DNA of 64,000 nt from Microbacterium sp. lyk4-40-TSB-66 (GTDB lineage Bacteria; Actinomycetota; Actinomycetes; Actinomycetales; Microbacteriaceae), in assembly GCF_030209475.1 (NCBI RefSeq), contig NZ_JARVRW010000002.1, forward strand, positions 558,001 to 622,000, in the 5' to 3' direction. This document shows positions 1 through 7,318 of this stretch, piece by piece. The notes beneath the pieces are model-generated. The model searched no databases. It was not told the DNA's origin and saw only the letters and a list, made by a program, of their open reading frames with translations. Position 1 is the first letter of the stretch, and the number at the start of each line of letters is the position of its first letter. Both the position numbers and the translations under genes were made by a program.

Positions 1-1312
1 CGTGGTCGTCACCGGTCAGCAGGCTCTCGTCGAAGGGGATGTTCCCGGCGAGCACCTCGCGGACACGCTGGCTGTCGTACTGCTTGGTCCAGGAACCGAT
101 CAGCATGGTGGCCACCGCGTTGCCGGTGAAGTTGGTGACCGCGCGGGCCTCGGACATGAACCGGTCGATGCCGACGATGACGCCGACGCCGTTGACCAGG
201 TCGGGGCGGTAGGCCGAAAGACCACCGGCGAGCGTCGCCAGGCCCGCACCGGTCACGCCGGCGGCACCCTTGGAGGCGATGATCATGAAGACCATGAGGC
301 CGATCTGCTCGGGGATCGACATCGGGGCGCCCATGGCCGAAGCGATGAACAGCGACGCCATGGTCAGGTAGATCGCGGTGCCGTCGAGGTTGAAGGAGTA
401 CCCGGTCGGGACGGTGATGCCCACGACGGGCTTCGACACACCGAGGTGCTCCATCTTGGCGATGAGGCGGGGAAGTGCGGCCTCGGACGACGAGGTGCCG
501 ACGATGAGGAGGTACTCGCGGCCCAGGTACTTCATGAGCGTGAAGATGTTGACGCGGGTCACGGCGTAGAGCAGACCACCCAGGACGCCGACGATGAAGA
601 CGAAGCACGTGAGGTAGAACGCACCCATCAGGATGCCGAGGCTGATCACGGCGGCGAAGCCGGTCTTGCCGACCACCGCGGCGATCGCACCGAACGCACC
701 GAGGGGGGCGAGCCAGAGGATCATGCCCAGGATGCGGAAGACGAGCACCTGGAAGTTGCGGATGGCGTCGACCATCTTGGCGCCGCGCTCGCCCATGCGC
801 TGCAGGGCGAAGCCGACGAGCAGGGCGATGAAGAGCACCTGGAGGATGCTGCCGCCGGTGAAGGCCGAGAAGAACGTCGTCGGGATGATGCCCAGGATGA
901 AGTCCTGCGTGGTGGTGGGCTCGGCCGCCGCCTCGTAAGTGGCGCCGGCGATGTTGAGGCCCTCACCGGGGTGGATGATGTTGCCGACGATGAGGCCGAT
1001 GATCAGGGCGAACGACGACATGATCAGGAAGTAGACCATCGCCAGGCCACCGATCTTGCCGACCGTGGAGGCCTTGGCGATCGATCCGATGCCGACGACG
1101 ATCGTGCAGAAGATCACCGGGGCGATCATCATCTTGATCAGGCTGACGAAGCCCTTGCCGATCGGTTCGAGCGTCGTCGCGAAGGCGGGGGCCACGAGGC
1201 CCACCACGATGCCGCCGACGACGGCGATGATCACCGAGATGTAGAGCCAGTGGTTCGGGTCGATCTTCTTGCGAGGCCGACCGTCGCGAGTGGTGCGGAG
1301 TGAAAGAGCCAT
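1..1312 (-). CDS. dctA: C4-dicarboxylate:cation symporter DctA (3' end outside window)
   Basis: Reading the complement from the ATG at 1312 gives an uninterrupted frame to the left edge (about 437 codons, C-terminus missing). The translation begins MALSLRTTRDGRPRKKID and continues with hydrophobic segments typical of the dicarboxylate/amino acid:cation symporter (SDF/DAACS) family. Family hallmarks visible are the serine-rich GTSSSEAALPR hairpin, GYSFNLDGTAIY, and TGNAVATM near the cut end. A GAGGGG ribosome site lies about 10 nt before the ATG. In the family it imports succinate, fumarate, malate and similar acids across the cytoplasmic membrane with cations. It is divergent from a CitA/DcuS-type kinase and regulator pair, which is the usual arrangement for dicarboxylate-induced control. 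Family assignment is firm; exact substrate is inferred. Confidence 0.93.
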   Translation of the reverse strand, partial: MALSLRTTRDGRPRKKIDPNHWLYISVIIAVVGGIVVGLVAPAFATTLEPIGKGFVSLIKMMIAPVIFCTIVVGIGSIAKASTVGKIGGLAMVYFLIMSSFALIIGLIVGNIIHPGEGLNIAGATYEAAAEPTTTQDFILGIIPTTFFSAFTGGSILQVLFIALLVGFALQRMGERGAKMVDAIRNFQVLVFRILGMILWLAPLGAFGAIAAVVGKTGFAAVISLGILMGAFYLTCFVFIVGVLGGLLYAVTRVNIFTLMKYLGREYLLIVGTSSSEAALPRLIAKMEHLGVSKPVVGITVPTGYSFNLDGTAIYLTMASLFIASAMGAPMSIPEQIGLMVFMIIASKGAAGVTGAGLATLAGGLSAYRPDLVNGVGVIVGIDRFMSEARAVTNFTGNAVATMLIGSWTKQYDSQRVREVLAGNIPFDESLLTGDDH

Positions 1313-1349
1313 CAGCGCCTATCCCCTCTTCCTAACGTCATTGTTAATT

Positions 1350-1489
1350 CCGGCGGGAGCGCCGGGTGGGTGAGATGTCTTGTTGCGTCCGGCGGGAGCG
1401 CCGGGTGGGTGAGACGTCTCGTCACTACCGGCGGGAGCACCGGGTGGGTGAGATGTCTTTCGTCTCCGGCGGGGCCGCCGGTAGATGTC
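1350..1489. repeat. Four tandem 38-39 bp repeats between dctA and the kinase gene
   Basis: Copies start at 1350, 1389, 1428 and 1466 (spacing 39, 39, 38 bp). Each opens with a GC hairpin, CCGGCG-loop-CGCCGG. The first three are followed by GGTGGGTGAGAYGTCT; the fourth is shortened to GTAGATGTC after the hairpin. Copy 2 contains the palindrome GAGACGTCTC. The 7-8 nt between copies are not conserved. The array fills most of the divergent intergenic region, so it may affect expression of either side, or be a REP-type element that has settled there. Confidence 0.85.
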
Positions 1490-1565
1490 ATGACTGTGGT
1501 CGACCGCGAGCCCCACGACGATTTGTGGTCGTATTGTTCACGGCATGGACGCGAAAGGGCGAGGG

Positions 1566-3170
1566 ATGCGACTGAGCGTGGGTGGGCGACTGGCCCTCGT
1601 GTCGCTCGGCGTCGTCGTGCTCGTCGCCGGCGTGCTCGCCGCGCTCCTGTCGGTGCAGTTGAGCGACTCCGGGCAGCGCGAGGCCGAGCAGGTGACCCGA
1701 TCGGTGGCTGAGACGTTCGCGCACGAGGCGGAGATCGCGACCCTCGTCGTCGCGCGCGACTCCGACCGCCTGCAGCCGATGGTGGAGCAGATCCTCCCCG
1801 ACGCCGACCTCTCGTTCGTCACGATCATGACGCCCGACGGCATCCGGCTCACCCACCGCAACCGCTCCGAGATCGGCCTGCAGTACCAGGGTTCCCGGGC
1901 CGAGGCCCTCGCGGGCGAGAGCTTCACCGAGGTGTACGTGGGGACGCTCGGACCCTCGGTGCGCACCATCGTGCCCATCCGCGACGGCGGTGACGAGGAC
2001 GGGCCCATCGTCGGCCTCGTCGCCGTGGGTGTGACGCTCGGCGCCGTGCAGCAGGACCTCGCCGCCCGCGTTCCGCTGATCGTCGCGGCATCCGCGGCCA
2101 TCGTCGGCTTCGGGGTGCTGGGCGCGCTATTCGTCCGCCGCAGCGCACGGCGGGTGACCGGTTCGTACACGCCTCGCGAGCTCTCGCGCCTCGTCGAGAG
2201 CTATGAGACCGTGCTGCACTCGCTGCGCGAGGGACTCGTGGTCACCGACCGCGACGGACGCATCGTGCTCTACAACGACGAGGCCGCCGACCTGCTGGGC
2301 CTGCCGCCAGCCATCACCGGCCAGGTCTCGCTCGACCCCCACGACGTCGACATGGACACCGATCTGGCGGATGCCATCGCGAGCGGTCGCCGCATGGTCG
2401 AGGAGACCGTCGTGAACGGTGAGCGCGTGCTGCTGGTCAACCAGGAGGAGGCGCGGGATCTCGCGGGCCGGCGCGCACCCGAGCGCGGACGCGTGATGAC
2501 CCTGCGCGACCGCTCCGAACTGCAGGCGCTCCTGGGTGAGCTGGAGGGCGTGCGCACGCTCAGCGACACCCTGCGCTCGCAGACGCACGAGCACGGCAAT
2601 CGCCTGCACGCGCTGCTGGCACTGCTCGAACTCGGGCGCATCGACGAGGCGCGGCGCCTCATCGTGGCATCCACCGAAGACCGGCAGGAGCTCGCGGACC
2701 GCCTCGTCTCGGACGACGACGACGCCGTCATCGTGGCCCTGCTGCTGGGCAAGCTCGACGAGGCCGCCGAACGGGGCGTGCGTCTCGACCTCGATGTGGT
2801 CGAGCCCGCTCCCCGCGTGCCGCTGGCGGCGCCCGAGGCGGTGACCGTGGTCGGCAACCTCGTCGACAACGCCCTGGATGCCGCCTCCGCGGGCGCCGAA
2901 CCCCGTTGGGTGCGCGTGTCCCTCACGGCACGCGAGGGCGACGCGGTGCTGGAGGTCGCCGACAGCGGTGCGGGCTTCGACCCGTCTCTGCGGGACCCCT
3001 TCGCCTACGGCGCCTCGACCAAGCCCGCGCACGCGCCGGGCGGGCGGGGCGTCGGCCTCGCTCTCGTGCGCGACATCGTCGCCGCACGTGGGGGGACGCT
3101 GCAGCTGGCGGCCGAACCGACGACGGTGCGGGTCTTCCTGCCCGTCGTGACCGAGCAGGTGCCGGCGTGA
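1566..3170 (+). CDS. Sensor histidine kinase, CitA/DcuS/DctB type
   Basis: 534-residue membrane sensor kinase of the citrate/C4-dicarboxylate group. Visible parts in order: N-terminal membrane helix (about residues 8-30), extracytoplasmic sensor of about 130 residues, second membrane helix (VPLIVAASAAIVGFGVLG), PAS-like segment with LREGLVVTDRDGRIVLYN, a Spo0B-like dimerisation helix with the phospho-accepting histidine in THEHGNRLHALLALLELGR, and an ATPase domain with N box NLVDNALDAA and G boxes DSGAGF and GGRGVGLALV. The ATG at 1566 has AAAGGG just upstream; an in-frame ATG at 1545 would add 7 residues. The stop overlaps the start of the response regulator (GTGA). With divergent dctA it probably senses dicarboxylates. 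Confidence 0.92.
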   Translation: MRLSVGGRLALVSLGVVVLVAGVLAALLSVQLSDSGQREAEQVTRSVAETFAHEAEIATLVVARDSDRLQPMVEQILPDADLSFVTIMTPDGIRLTHRNRSEIGLQYQGSRAEALAGESFTEVYVGTLGPSVRTIVPIRDGGDEDGPIVGLVAVGVTLGAVQQDLAARVPLIVAASAAIVGFGVLGALFVRRSARRVTGSYTPRELSRLVESYETVLHSLREGLVVTDRDGRIVLYNDEAADLLGLPPAITGQVSLDPHDVDMDTDLADAIASGRRMVEETVVNGERVLLVNQEEARDLAGRRAPERGRVMTLRDRSELQALLGELEGVRTLSDTLRSQTHEHGNRLHALLALLELGRIDEARRLIVASTEDRQELADRLVSDDDDAVIVALLLGKLDEAAERGVRLDLDVVEPAPRVPLAAPEAVTVVGNLVDNALDAASAGAEPRWVRVSLTAREGDAVLEVADSGAGFDPSLRDPFAYGASTKPAHAPGGRGVGLALVRDIVAARGGTLQLAAEPTTVRVFLPVVTEQVPA

Positions 3171-3850
3171 TCCGCGTCCTGGTCGTCGACGACGACGCCC
3201 TCGCGCTCGAACTGCACTCCGCGTACGTCGCGCGCGTGCCCGGCTTCGAGGTCGTGGGACAGGCGTCGGGCGCGCGCGCGGCACTGACCGCGCTGGCAGA
3301 TCCTGAGCGCCGCATCGATCTGGTGCTGCTGGACATGACGATGCCCGACGGCACCGGCCTCGACGTCGCCCGGCGCGTACGGGCGATGGGCTCGCGCGTC
3401 GACATCATCGCCGTCACGGCGGTGCGGGATGCCGCGACCGTGCGCGCGGCGGTCTCGATCGGCGTCGTGCAGTACCTCATCAAGCCGTTCGCCTTCGGGG
3501 CCTTCCGCGAACGTCTGGAGGCGTACCGCGCCTACGTCGAGGGCCTCGACCGCGCCGCCGGCGAAGCGACGCAGTCCGAGGTCGACGCGCTGCTCGGATC
3601 GCTGCGGACGGTCGCGCCGCCGGCCATGCCGAAGGGACTGAGCGACGAGACGCTGCAATCCGTGGCGGAGCACGTGCGAACGGCGTCCGGGGCCGTCTCC
3701 TCGACCGAGGTCGGTGAGAGCGAGGGGATGTCGCGGGTGACCGCCCGGCGGTACCTGGAGCACCTCGCCGACGTCGGCCGGGTGCGCCGCGAACCGCGCT
3801 ACGGCGGGCCCGGTCGCCCCGAGATCACGTACGCCTGGGTGCGCGGCTGA
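3167..3850 (+). CDS. Response regulator, CitB/DcuR/DctR family
   Basis: 227-residue regulator starting at GTG 3167, which overlaps the kinase stop by 4 nt and removes an artificial long upstream extension. The receiver domain begins IRVLVVDDDALALELHSAYV, with the acidic pocket DDD, the phosphorylated aspartate in VLLDMTMPDGTGL, the conserved T in AVTAVRDAA and the K in YLIKPFAFGAFRERL. A linker leads to a C-terminal winged-helix region (ASGAVSSTEVGESEGMSRVTARRYLEHL) typical of CitB-like regulators. It is the cognate partner of the preceding kinase. The likely target is the divergent dctA promoter; binding sites were not identified with certainty, though the tandem repeats at 1350-1489 are candidates. 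Confidence 0.92.
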   Translation: MIRVLVVDDDALALELHSAYVARVPGFEVVGQASGARAALTALADPERRIDLVLLDMTMPDGTGLDVARRVRAMGSRVDIIAVTAVRDAATVRAAVSIGVVQYLIKPFAFGAFRERLEAYRAYVEGLDRAAGEATQSEVDALLGSLRTVAPPAMPKGLSDETLQSVAEHVRTASGAVSSTEVGESEGMSRVTARRYLEHLADVGRVRREPRYGGPGRPEITYAWVRG

Positions 3851-3923
3851 GCCCACGGCATCCGGAATCGTGCGGGCCGGCGCAGAGCGAGGTCACCGCC
3901 GCGGCGCTCGCAGAAAGCGATCT

Positions 3924-3956
3924 TGCTCGCAGCATTTCGGCGCCGATCTGCGAGCA
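3924..3956. terminator. Possible bidirectional terminator between regulator and ald
   Basis: TGCTCGCAG (3924-3932) pairs perfectly with CTGCGAGCA (3948-3956) across a 15-nt loop, in the 143-bp space between two convergent genes. There is no T run, so termination is inferred from position and stem only. Confidence 0.4.
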
Positions 3957-3993
3957 TCGCTCGAGGCCGCGAGGATCGCGGTCCGGCGCCGCG

Positions 3994-5079
3994 TCAGAGG
4001 TCGAAGGCGGCGCGGACGCCCTCGTTCACCACGACGCCGGCGCGCACGTTGAGGCCCTTGGCGAGGGCGGGATCGGCGGATGCCGCTGCCTCCCAGCCGG
4101 CGTCGGCGATGCGCGTGATGAAGGGCAGCGTCGCGTTCGAGAGCGCGCGCGTGGAGGTGTGCGGCACCGCGCCCGGCATGTTCGCGACGCAGTAGTACAG
4201 CGCCTCGTGCACTCGGAAGGTCGGCGCGTCGTGGGTGGTGGGGCGCGAGCCCTCGAAGCAGCCGCCCTGGTCGATCGCGATGTCGACGAGCACGGCGCCC
4301 GGCTTCATCGCGCGGACCATGTCGTCGGTGACGAGCTTGGGGGCTGCGGCACCCGGGATCAGGACCGATCCGATGACGAGGTCGGCGTCGGCGAGTTGCT
4401 CCGCGATCTCGAGACGGGTCGATGCGCGCGTCTCGATCGCCCCGCCGAAGCGTTCCTCGAGCTGGCGGAGCTTGGGGAGCGAGATGTCGACGACCGTCAC
4501 GCGGGCTCCGAGTCCCAGGGCGTTGGCCGCGGCGTGCTCGCCCGCGACACCTCCGCCGATCACGACGACCTTCGCGCGCGGCGTGCCGGGCACGCCCCCG
4601 GGAAGAAGACCCCGCCCGCCCGACGCGCGCAGCAGATGGTGGGCGCCTTCGATGATCGACAGGCGTCCGGCGACCTCGCTCATCGGGGCGAGGAGCGGGA
4701 GCGCGCGGTCCGCCGTCTGCACGGTCTCGTACGCCACCGCCGTGGTACCCGCAGCCATGAGCGCATCGGTCAGCGGCCGGTCGGCGGCGAGGTGCAGGTA
4801 CGTGAACAGCGTCAGGTCGCGGCGGAGGAAGCCGTACTCGGGCGTGATCGGCTCTTTCACCTTGACCAGCAGCTCGGCGCGTGCCCAGGTCTCGTCGGCG
4901 GTGGCGACGATCTCGGCGCCGGCGGCGCGGTACTGCTCGTCGCTGAACCCGCTGCCCTCACCCGCGCCGGCCTGCACGAGCACCTCGTGGCCGCGGTGGA
5001 CGAGCGAATCGACCCCGGCGGGCGTCATCGCGACACGGTTCTCGTTGTTCTTGATCTCTGTCGGCACGGAGACGCGCAT
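3994..5079 (-). CDS. ald: Alanine dehydrogenase
   Basis: 361 residues beginning MRVSVPTEIKNNENRVAMTP, the standard opening of alanine dehydrogenases. It contains the substrate-binding RV motif and K in LVKVKEP, a central NAD-binding Rossmann element VVIGGGVAGEHAAANALGLG, and the conserved DIAIDQGGCFE and CVANMPGAVPHTST stretches near the C-terminus. It catalyses reversible NAD-dependent deamination of L-alanine to pyruvate and ammonia in the cytoplasm. Length matches the family (about 370). An AGGAGGAACC ribosome site precedes the ATG. It is transcribed divergently from an Lrp/AsnC regulator, the arrangement known for ald/aldR in mycobacteria, so alanine-responsive control by that regulator is likely. 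Confidence 0.97.
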   Translation of the reverse strand: MRVSVPTEIKNNENRVAMTPAGVDSLVHRGHEVLVQAGAGEGSGFSDEQYRAAGAEIVATADETWARAELLVKVKEPITPEYGFLRRDLTLFTYLHLAADRPLTDALMAAGTTAVAYETVQTADRALPLLAPMSEVAGRLSIIEGAHHLLRASGGRGLLPGGVPGTPRAKVVVIGGGVAGEHAAANALGLGARVTVVDISLPKLRQLEERFGGAIETRASTRLEIAEQLADADLVIGSVLIPGAAAPKLVTDDMVRAMKPGAVLVDIAIDQGGCFEGSRPTTHDAPTFRVHEALYYCVANMPGAVPHTSTRALSNATLPFITRIADAGWEAAASADPALAKGLNVRAGVVVNEGVRAAFDL

Positions 5080-5149
5080 GGGTTCCTCCTCGAGCGGATG
5101 AGCGTTGCGGAGAGAATCGCAGAAAATCGTGTTTCCGTGGTGTTTCCCC

Positions 5150-5233
5150 GTAGATCCTTCGGCTCTCGCGTGCGCTTCGGCGCTATCGTCAGGTATCCCG
5201 CGTCTTCGGCGCCCGACGGAACGAAGGATCTAC
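5150..5233. promoter_or_regulatory. Long inverted repeat in the ald/lrp divergent promoter region
   Basis: GTAGATCCTTCG (5150-5161) and CGAAGGATCTAC (5222-5233) form a perfect 12-bp inverted repeat separated by 60 bp. The right arm ends one base before the regulator's ATG. Nearby AT-rich words such as CGCAGAAAATCG and GTGTTTCC at 5118-5148 resemble loose Lrp-type sites. Lrp/AsnC octamers wrap DNA, so spaced arms fit a regulatory role, which is an inference. Confidence 0.5.
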
Positions 5234-5234
5234 G

Positions 5235-5708
5235 ATGATCGACGACGACCTGCACCCGCTCGACGCGCGCATCATCGAACTGCTGTCCGCCGACGCGCGC
5301 ATGACGAACGCCGCGCTGGCCGAGGCCCTGGGGGTCGCGGCATCCACCGCTCACGCGCGCGTGCGCGCCCTCGTCGACCGCGGCCTCATCACCGGCTTCC
5401 ACGCCGCCGTCGACCAGAGCCGCCTCGGACGCGGACTGCAGGCGATCGTCGGGGTGACCCTGCGTCCGGGGCAGCGGCAGGAGAGCATCCGCGCCTTCGC
5501 GCACGAGGTGCGCCGGCATCCCGACGTCATCCAACTGTTCTTCCTCGGCGGGGCCGACGACTTCCTCGTGCACATCGCCGTCGACGACTCCTCCGCCGTG
5601 CGCCGCTTCGTCGTCGACCATCTCTCCGCGCGGCACAGCGTGGCATCCACGCGCACGAGCATCATCTTCGAGTACCACCGCAACGCGGTCGCGGCGGACT
5701 TCGACTGA
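5235..5708 (+). CDS. Lrp/AsnC family regulator (AldR-like)
   Basis: 157 residues with the Lrp/AsnC layout: N-terminal helix-turn-helix (LDARIIELLSADARMTNAAL through GVAASTAHARVRALVDRGLI) and C-terminal RAM ligand-binding domain (GVTLRPGQRQESIRAFAHEV, then FFLGGADDFLVHIAVDD). Family members bind amino acids between dimers and regulate neighbouring amino-acid genes. Its start sits at the end of the 12-bp inverted-repeat arm and its gene is divergent from ald, so it is most simply the alanine-responsive regulator of ald, as AldR is in mycobacteria. It is convergent with mmuM downstream (34-bp gap). Confidence 0.92.
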   Translation: MIDDDLHPLDARIIELLSADARMTNAALAEALGVAASTAHARVRALVDRGLITGFHAAVDQSRLGRGLQAIVGVTLRPGQRQESIRAFAHEVRRHPDVIQLFFLGGADDFLVHIAVDDSSAVRRFVVDHLSARHSVASTRTSIIFEYHRNAVAADFD

Positions 5709-5742
5709 CAGGCGCTCCGGACAGCCAGAGTGAAGGGGCCGC

Positions 5743-6597
5743 TCAGCGCAGCGCGGCCGCGATCGCGGCGATGTCGTCAGGGGTGGAGCGGCAGCACCCT
5801 CCGACCAGTCGTGCGCCCGCCGCGACCCACGCCGGAACCGCGTCGGCCAGCGGCGCGGGGGCGCCGAGCCAGGTGCGCGTGACGGCGTCCCATCGCTCGC
5901 CCGTGTTGGGGTAGGCGAGCGCGGGGATGCCACGCACCTCGGCGAGCGCGGACGGCACCGTCGAGGGCGCGCAGCAGTTGACACCCACCGCGATCACCCG
6001 GGGGACGGATGCCGCGACGCACAGGGCCGCCGCGCGGGAGCCGGGAGCGGCATAGCCCGTGCTGTCGGCGGAGAGGCTGACGAAAGCGGGGACGCCGAGG
6101 TCGGCGAGCTCGAGCGCCAGGGCTTCGACCTCGAGCGCCGAGGGGATCGTCTCGACCGCGAGGAGGTCGGCGCCGGCGCCGGCGAGGACCTCCAGCCGGC
6201 GCCGATGCGCGTCGCGGAGCTGCGCGACGGTCAGGCCGTAGTCGCCGGTGTACTCGCTGCCGTCCGCGCGCAGCGCGCCGATCGGGCCGATGGATGCCGC
6301 GACCACCACGTCCGCGGCCTCTCGCGCGAGCGACACCGAGCGGACCAGCAGCGCCTCGACGTCGGCATCCGGGATCCGTCCGTCGAACCCCAGCTGGTAG
6401 GAGGCGGTGATGACGACCTCGGCGCCGGCCTCGACGAACTCGGCGTGGGCGGCGCGCACCTCGTCGGGGTCATCGCGCAGCACCCGCGCCGACCACAACT
6501 CCGAGGTCACGTCGTTGCCGCGGGCCTCCAACAGCGTGCCGAGTCCACCGTCGAGGATGACCGGGCGGCGCGCGAGGGTGTCGGCGAGGTCGATCAC
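5743..6597 (-). CDS. mmuM: Homocysteine S-methyltransferase
   Basis: 284 residues from GTG 6597, which overlaps the upstream MarR gene by 4 nt; longer upstream readings are artefacts. The zinc-thiolate ligands of the Hcy-binding domain are visible as NCC (VGVNCCAPSTVPSAL) and the C-terminal pair in GGCCRSTPDDIAAI. The start VILDGGLGTLLEARGND and GAEVVITASYQLGF are typical of MmuM/YagD. The enzyme transfers a methyl group from S-methylmethionine or S-adenosylmethionine to homocysteine, giving methionine. The coupled MarR gene may control it. Confidence 0.93.
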   Translation of the reverse strand: MIDLADTLARRPVILDGGLGTLLEARGNDVTSELWSARVLRDDPDEVRAAHAEFVEAGAEVVITASYQLGFDGRIPDADVEALLVRSVSLAREAADVVVAASIGPIGALRADGSEYTGDYGLTVAQLRDAHRRRLEVLAGAGADLLAVETIPSALEVEALALELADLGVPAFVSLSADSTGYAAPGSRAAALCVAASVPRVIAVGVNCCAPSTVPSALAEVRGIPALAYPNTGERWDAVTRTWLGAPAPLADAVPAWVAAGARLVGGCCRSTPDDIAAIAAALR

Positions 6598-7100
6598 GCC
6601 TCGTGGGTCTCGCCGGCCGCGAGCACGCGCAGGGCGCTGGCCAGCAACGCCTGATCGCCGCGGCTGACGTCGCGCAGGGCCTCGGCCTCGAGGCGGACGA
6701 GCTCGGTCATCGCGGCATCCACCCGTTCGATGCCCTCGGGCGTTATGGCGACGAGGATCGCCCGACCGTCCGACGGGTTCGGACGGCGGTGCACGAGACC
6801 GCGCTCGGCGAGCTTGTCGAGGCGGTTGGTCATGGCCGCGCTGCCGATCATCGTGGCCGAGATCAGACGCGTGGCGCTGAGCTCGGTGCCCGCGCGGCGG
6901 AGCACGGCGAGCACGTCGAACTCCCACACGGCGATGCCGGCGCTCGCGAAGGCCTTCGCGCGCAGCTTCGACAGGTGGAACGCCGCGCGGCGCAGGCGCG
7001 ACATCACGTCGAGGGGCGTCAGGTCGACTTCGGGCAGCAGCTGCGACCACGCGTCGATGAGGAGGTCGACCTCGTCGTCTTTGCTGCTCGCGGTAGGCAT
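6594..7100 (-). CDS. MarR family transcriptional regulator
   Basis: 168 residues from ATG 7100 (MPTASSKDDEVDLL). The winged-helix core reads VWEFDVLAVLRRAGTELSA, then LISATMIGSAAMTNRLDKLAERGLV and HRRPNPSDGRAILVAITPEG, where the DxR wing motif (SDGR) is intact. Flanking helices provide the dimer interface. MarR proteins are usually ligand-released repressors of their own operon. The 4-nt overlap with mmuM shows the two are co-translated. No operator was identified with confidence, though an inverted repeat lies 78-150 bp upstream. Confidence 0.92.
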   Translation of the reverse strand: MPTASSKDDEVDLLIDAWSQLLPEVDLTPLDVMSRLRRAAFHLSKLRAKAFASAGIAVWEFDVLAVLRRAGTELSATRLISATMIGSAAMTNRLDKLAERGLVHRRPNPSDGRAILVAITPEGIERVDAAMTELVRLEAEALRDVSRGDQALLASALRVLAAGETHEA

Positions 7101-7177
7101 TCTTCGACGGTACCGGAGCCGCGGGGTGCGAGGGCGCAGCACGCGAGGCGTTGCGGGGCGCTGATGTTCGTGAGCGC

Positions 7178-7250
7178 AACTCCGGAGAAATCGGCCACCA
7201 CGGCCCGCCACGAACGCAGCAGCCCGCGCGGCGCCGGATTCTCCGGAGTT
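7178..7250. repeat. Spaced inverted repeat AACTCCGGAGAA
   Basis: AACTCCGGAGAA at 7178-7189 is matched by its exact complement TTCTCCGGAGTT at 7239-7250. A looser relative with the same layout lies at 59470-59543 (AACTCCGGA and TCCGGAGTT). The element sits between divergent marR and dgt. It could be an operator or a dispersed repeat; the second copy favours the latter. Confidence 0.5.
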
Positions 7251-7318
7251 CGGCCCGGCGCCGTGCCGCGGGGACGGGTTAGCGTGGGTCCACGCCCTCG
7301 ACGCCGCGGAAGGAACCG

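Noticed and set aside
2..1303. 433-residue plus-strand open frame rich in His, Asp and Gly
   Set aside because: It is antisense to dctA; the reverse strand encodes a clear membrane transporter, and the plus-strand translation is low-complexity as expected for a mirror of GC-rich codons.
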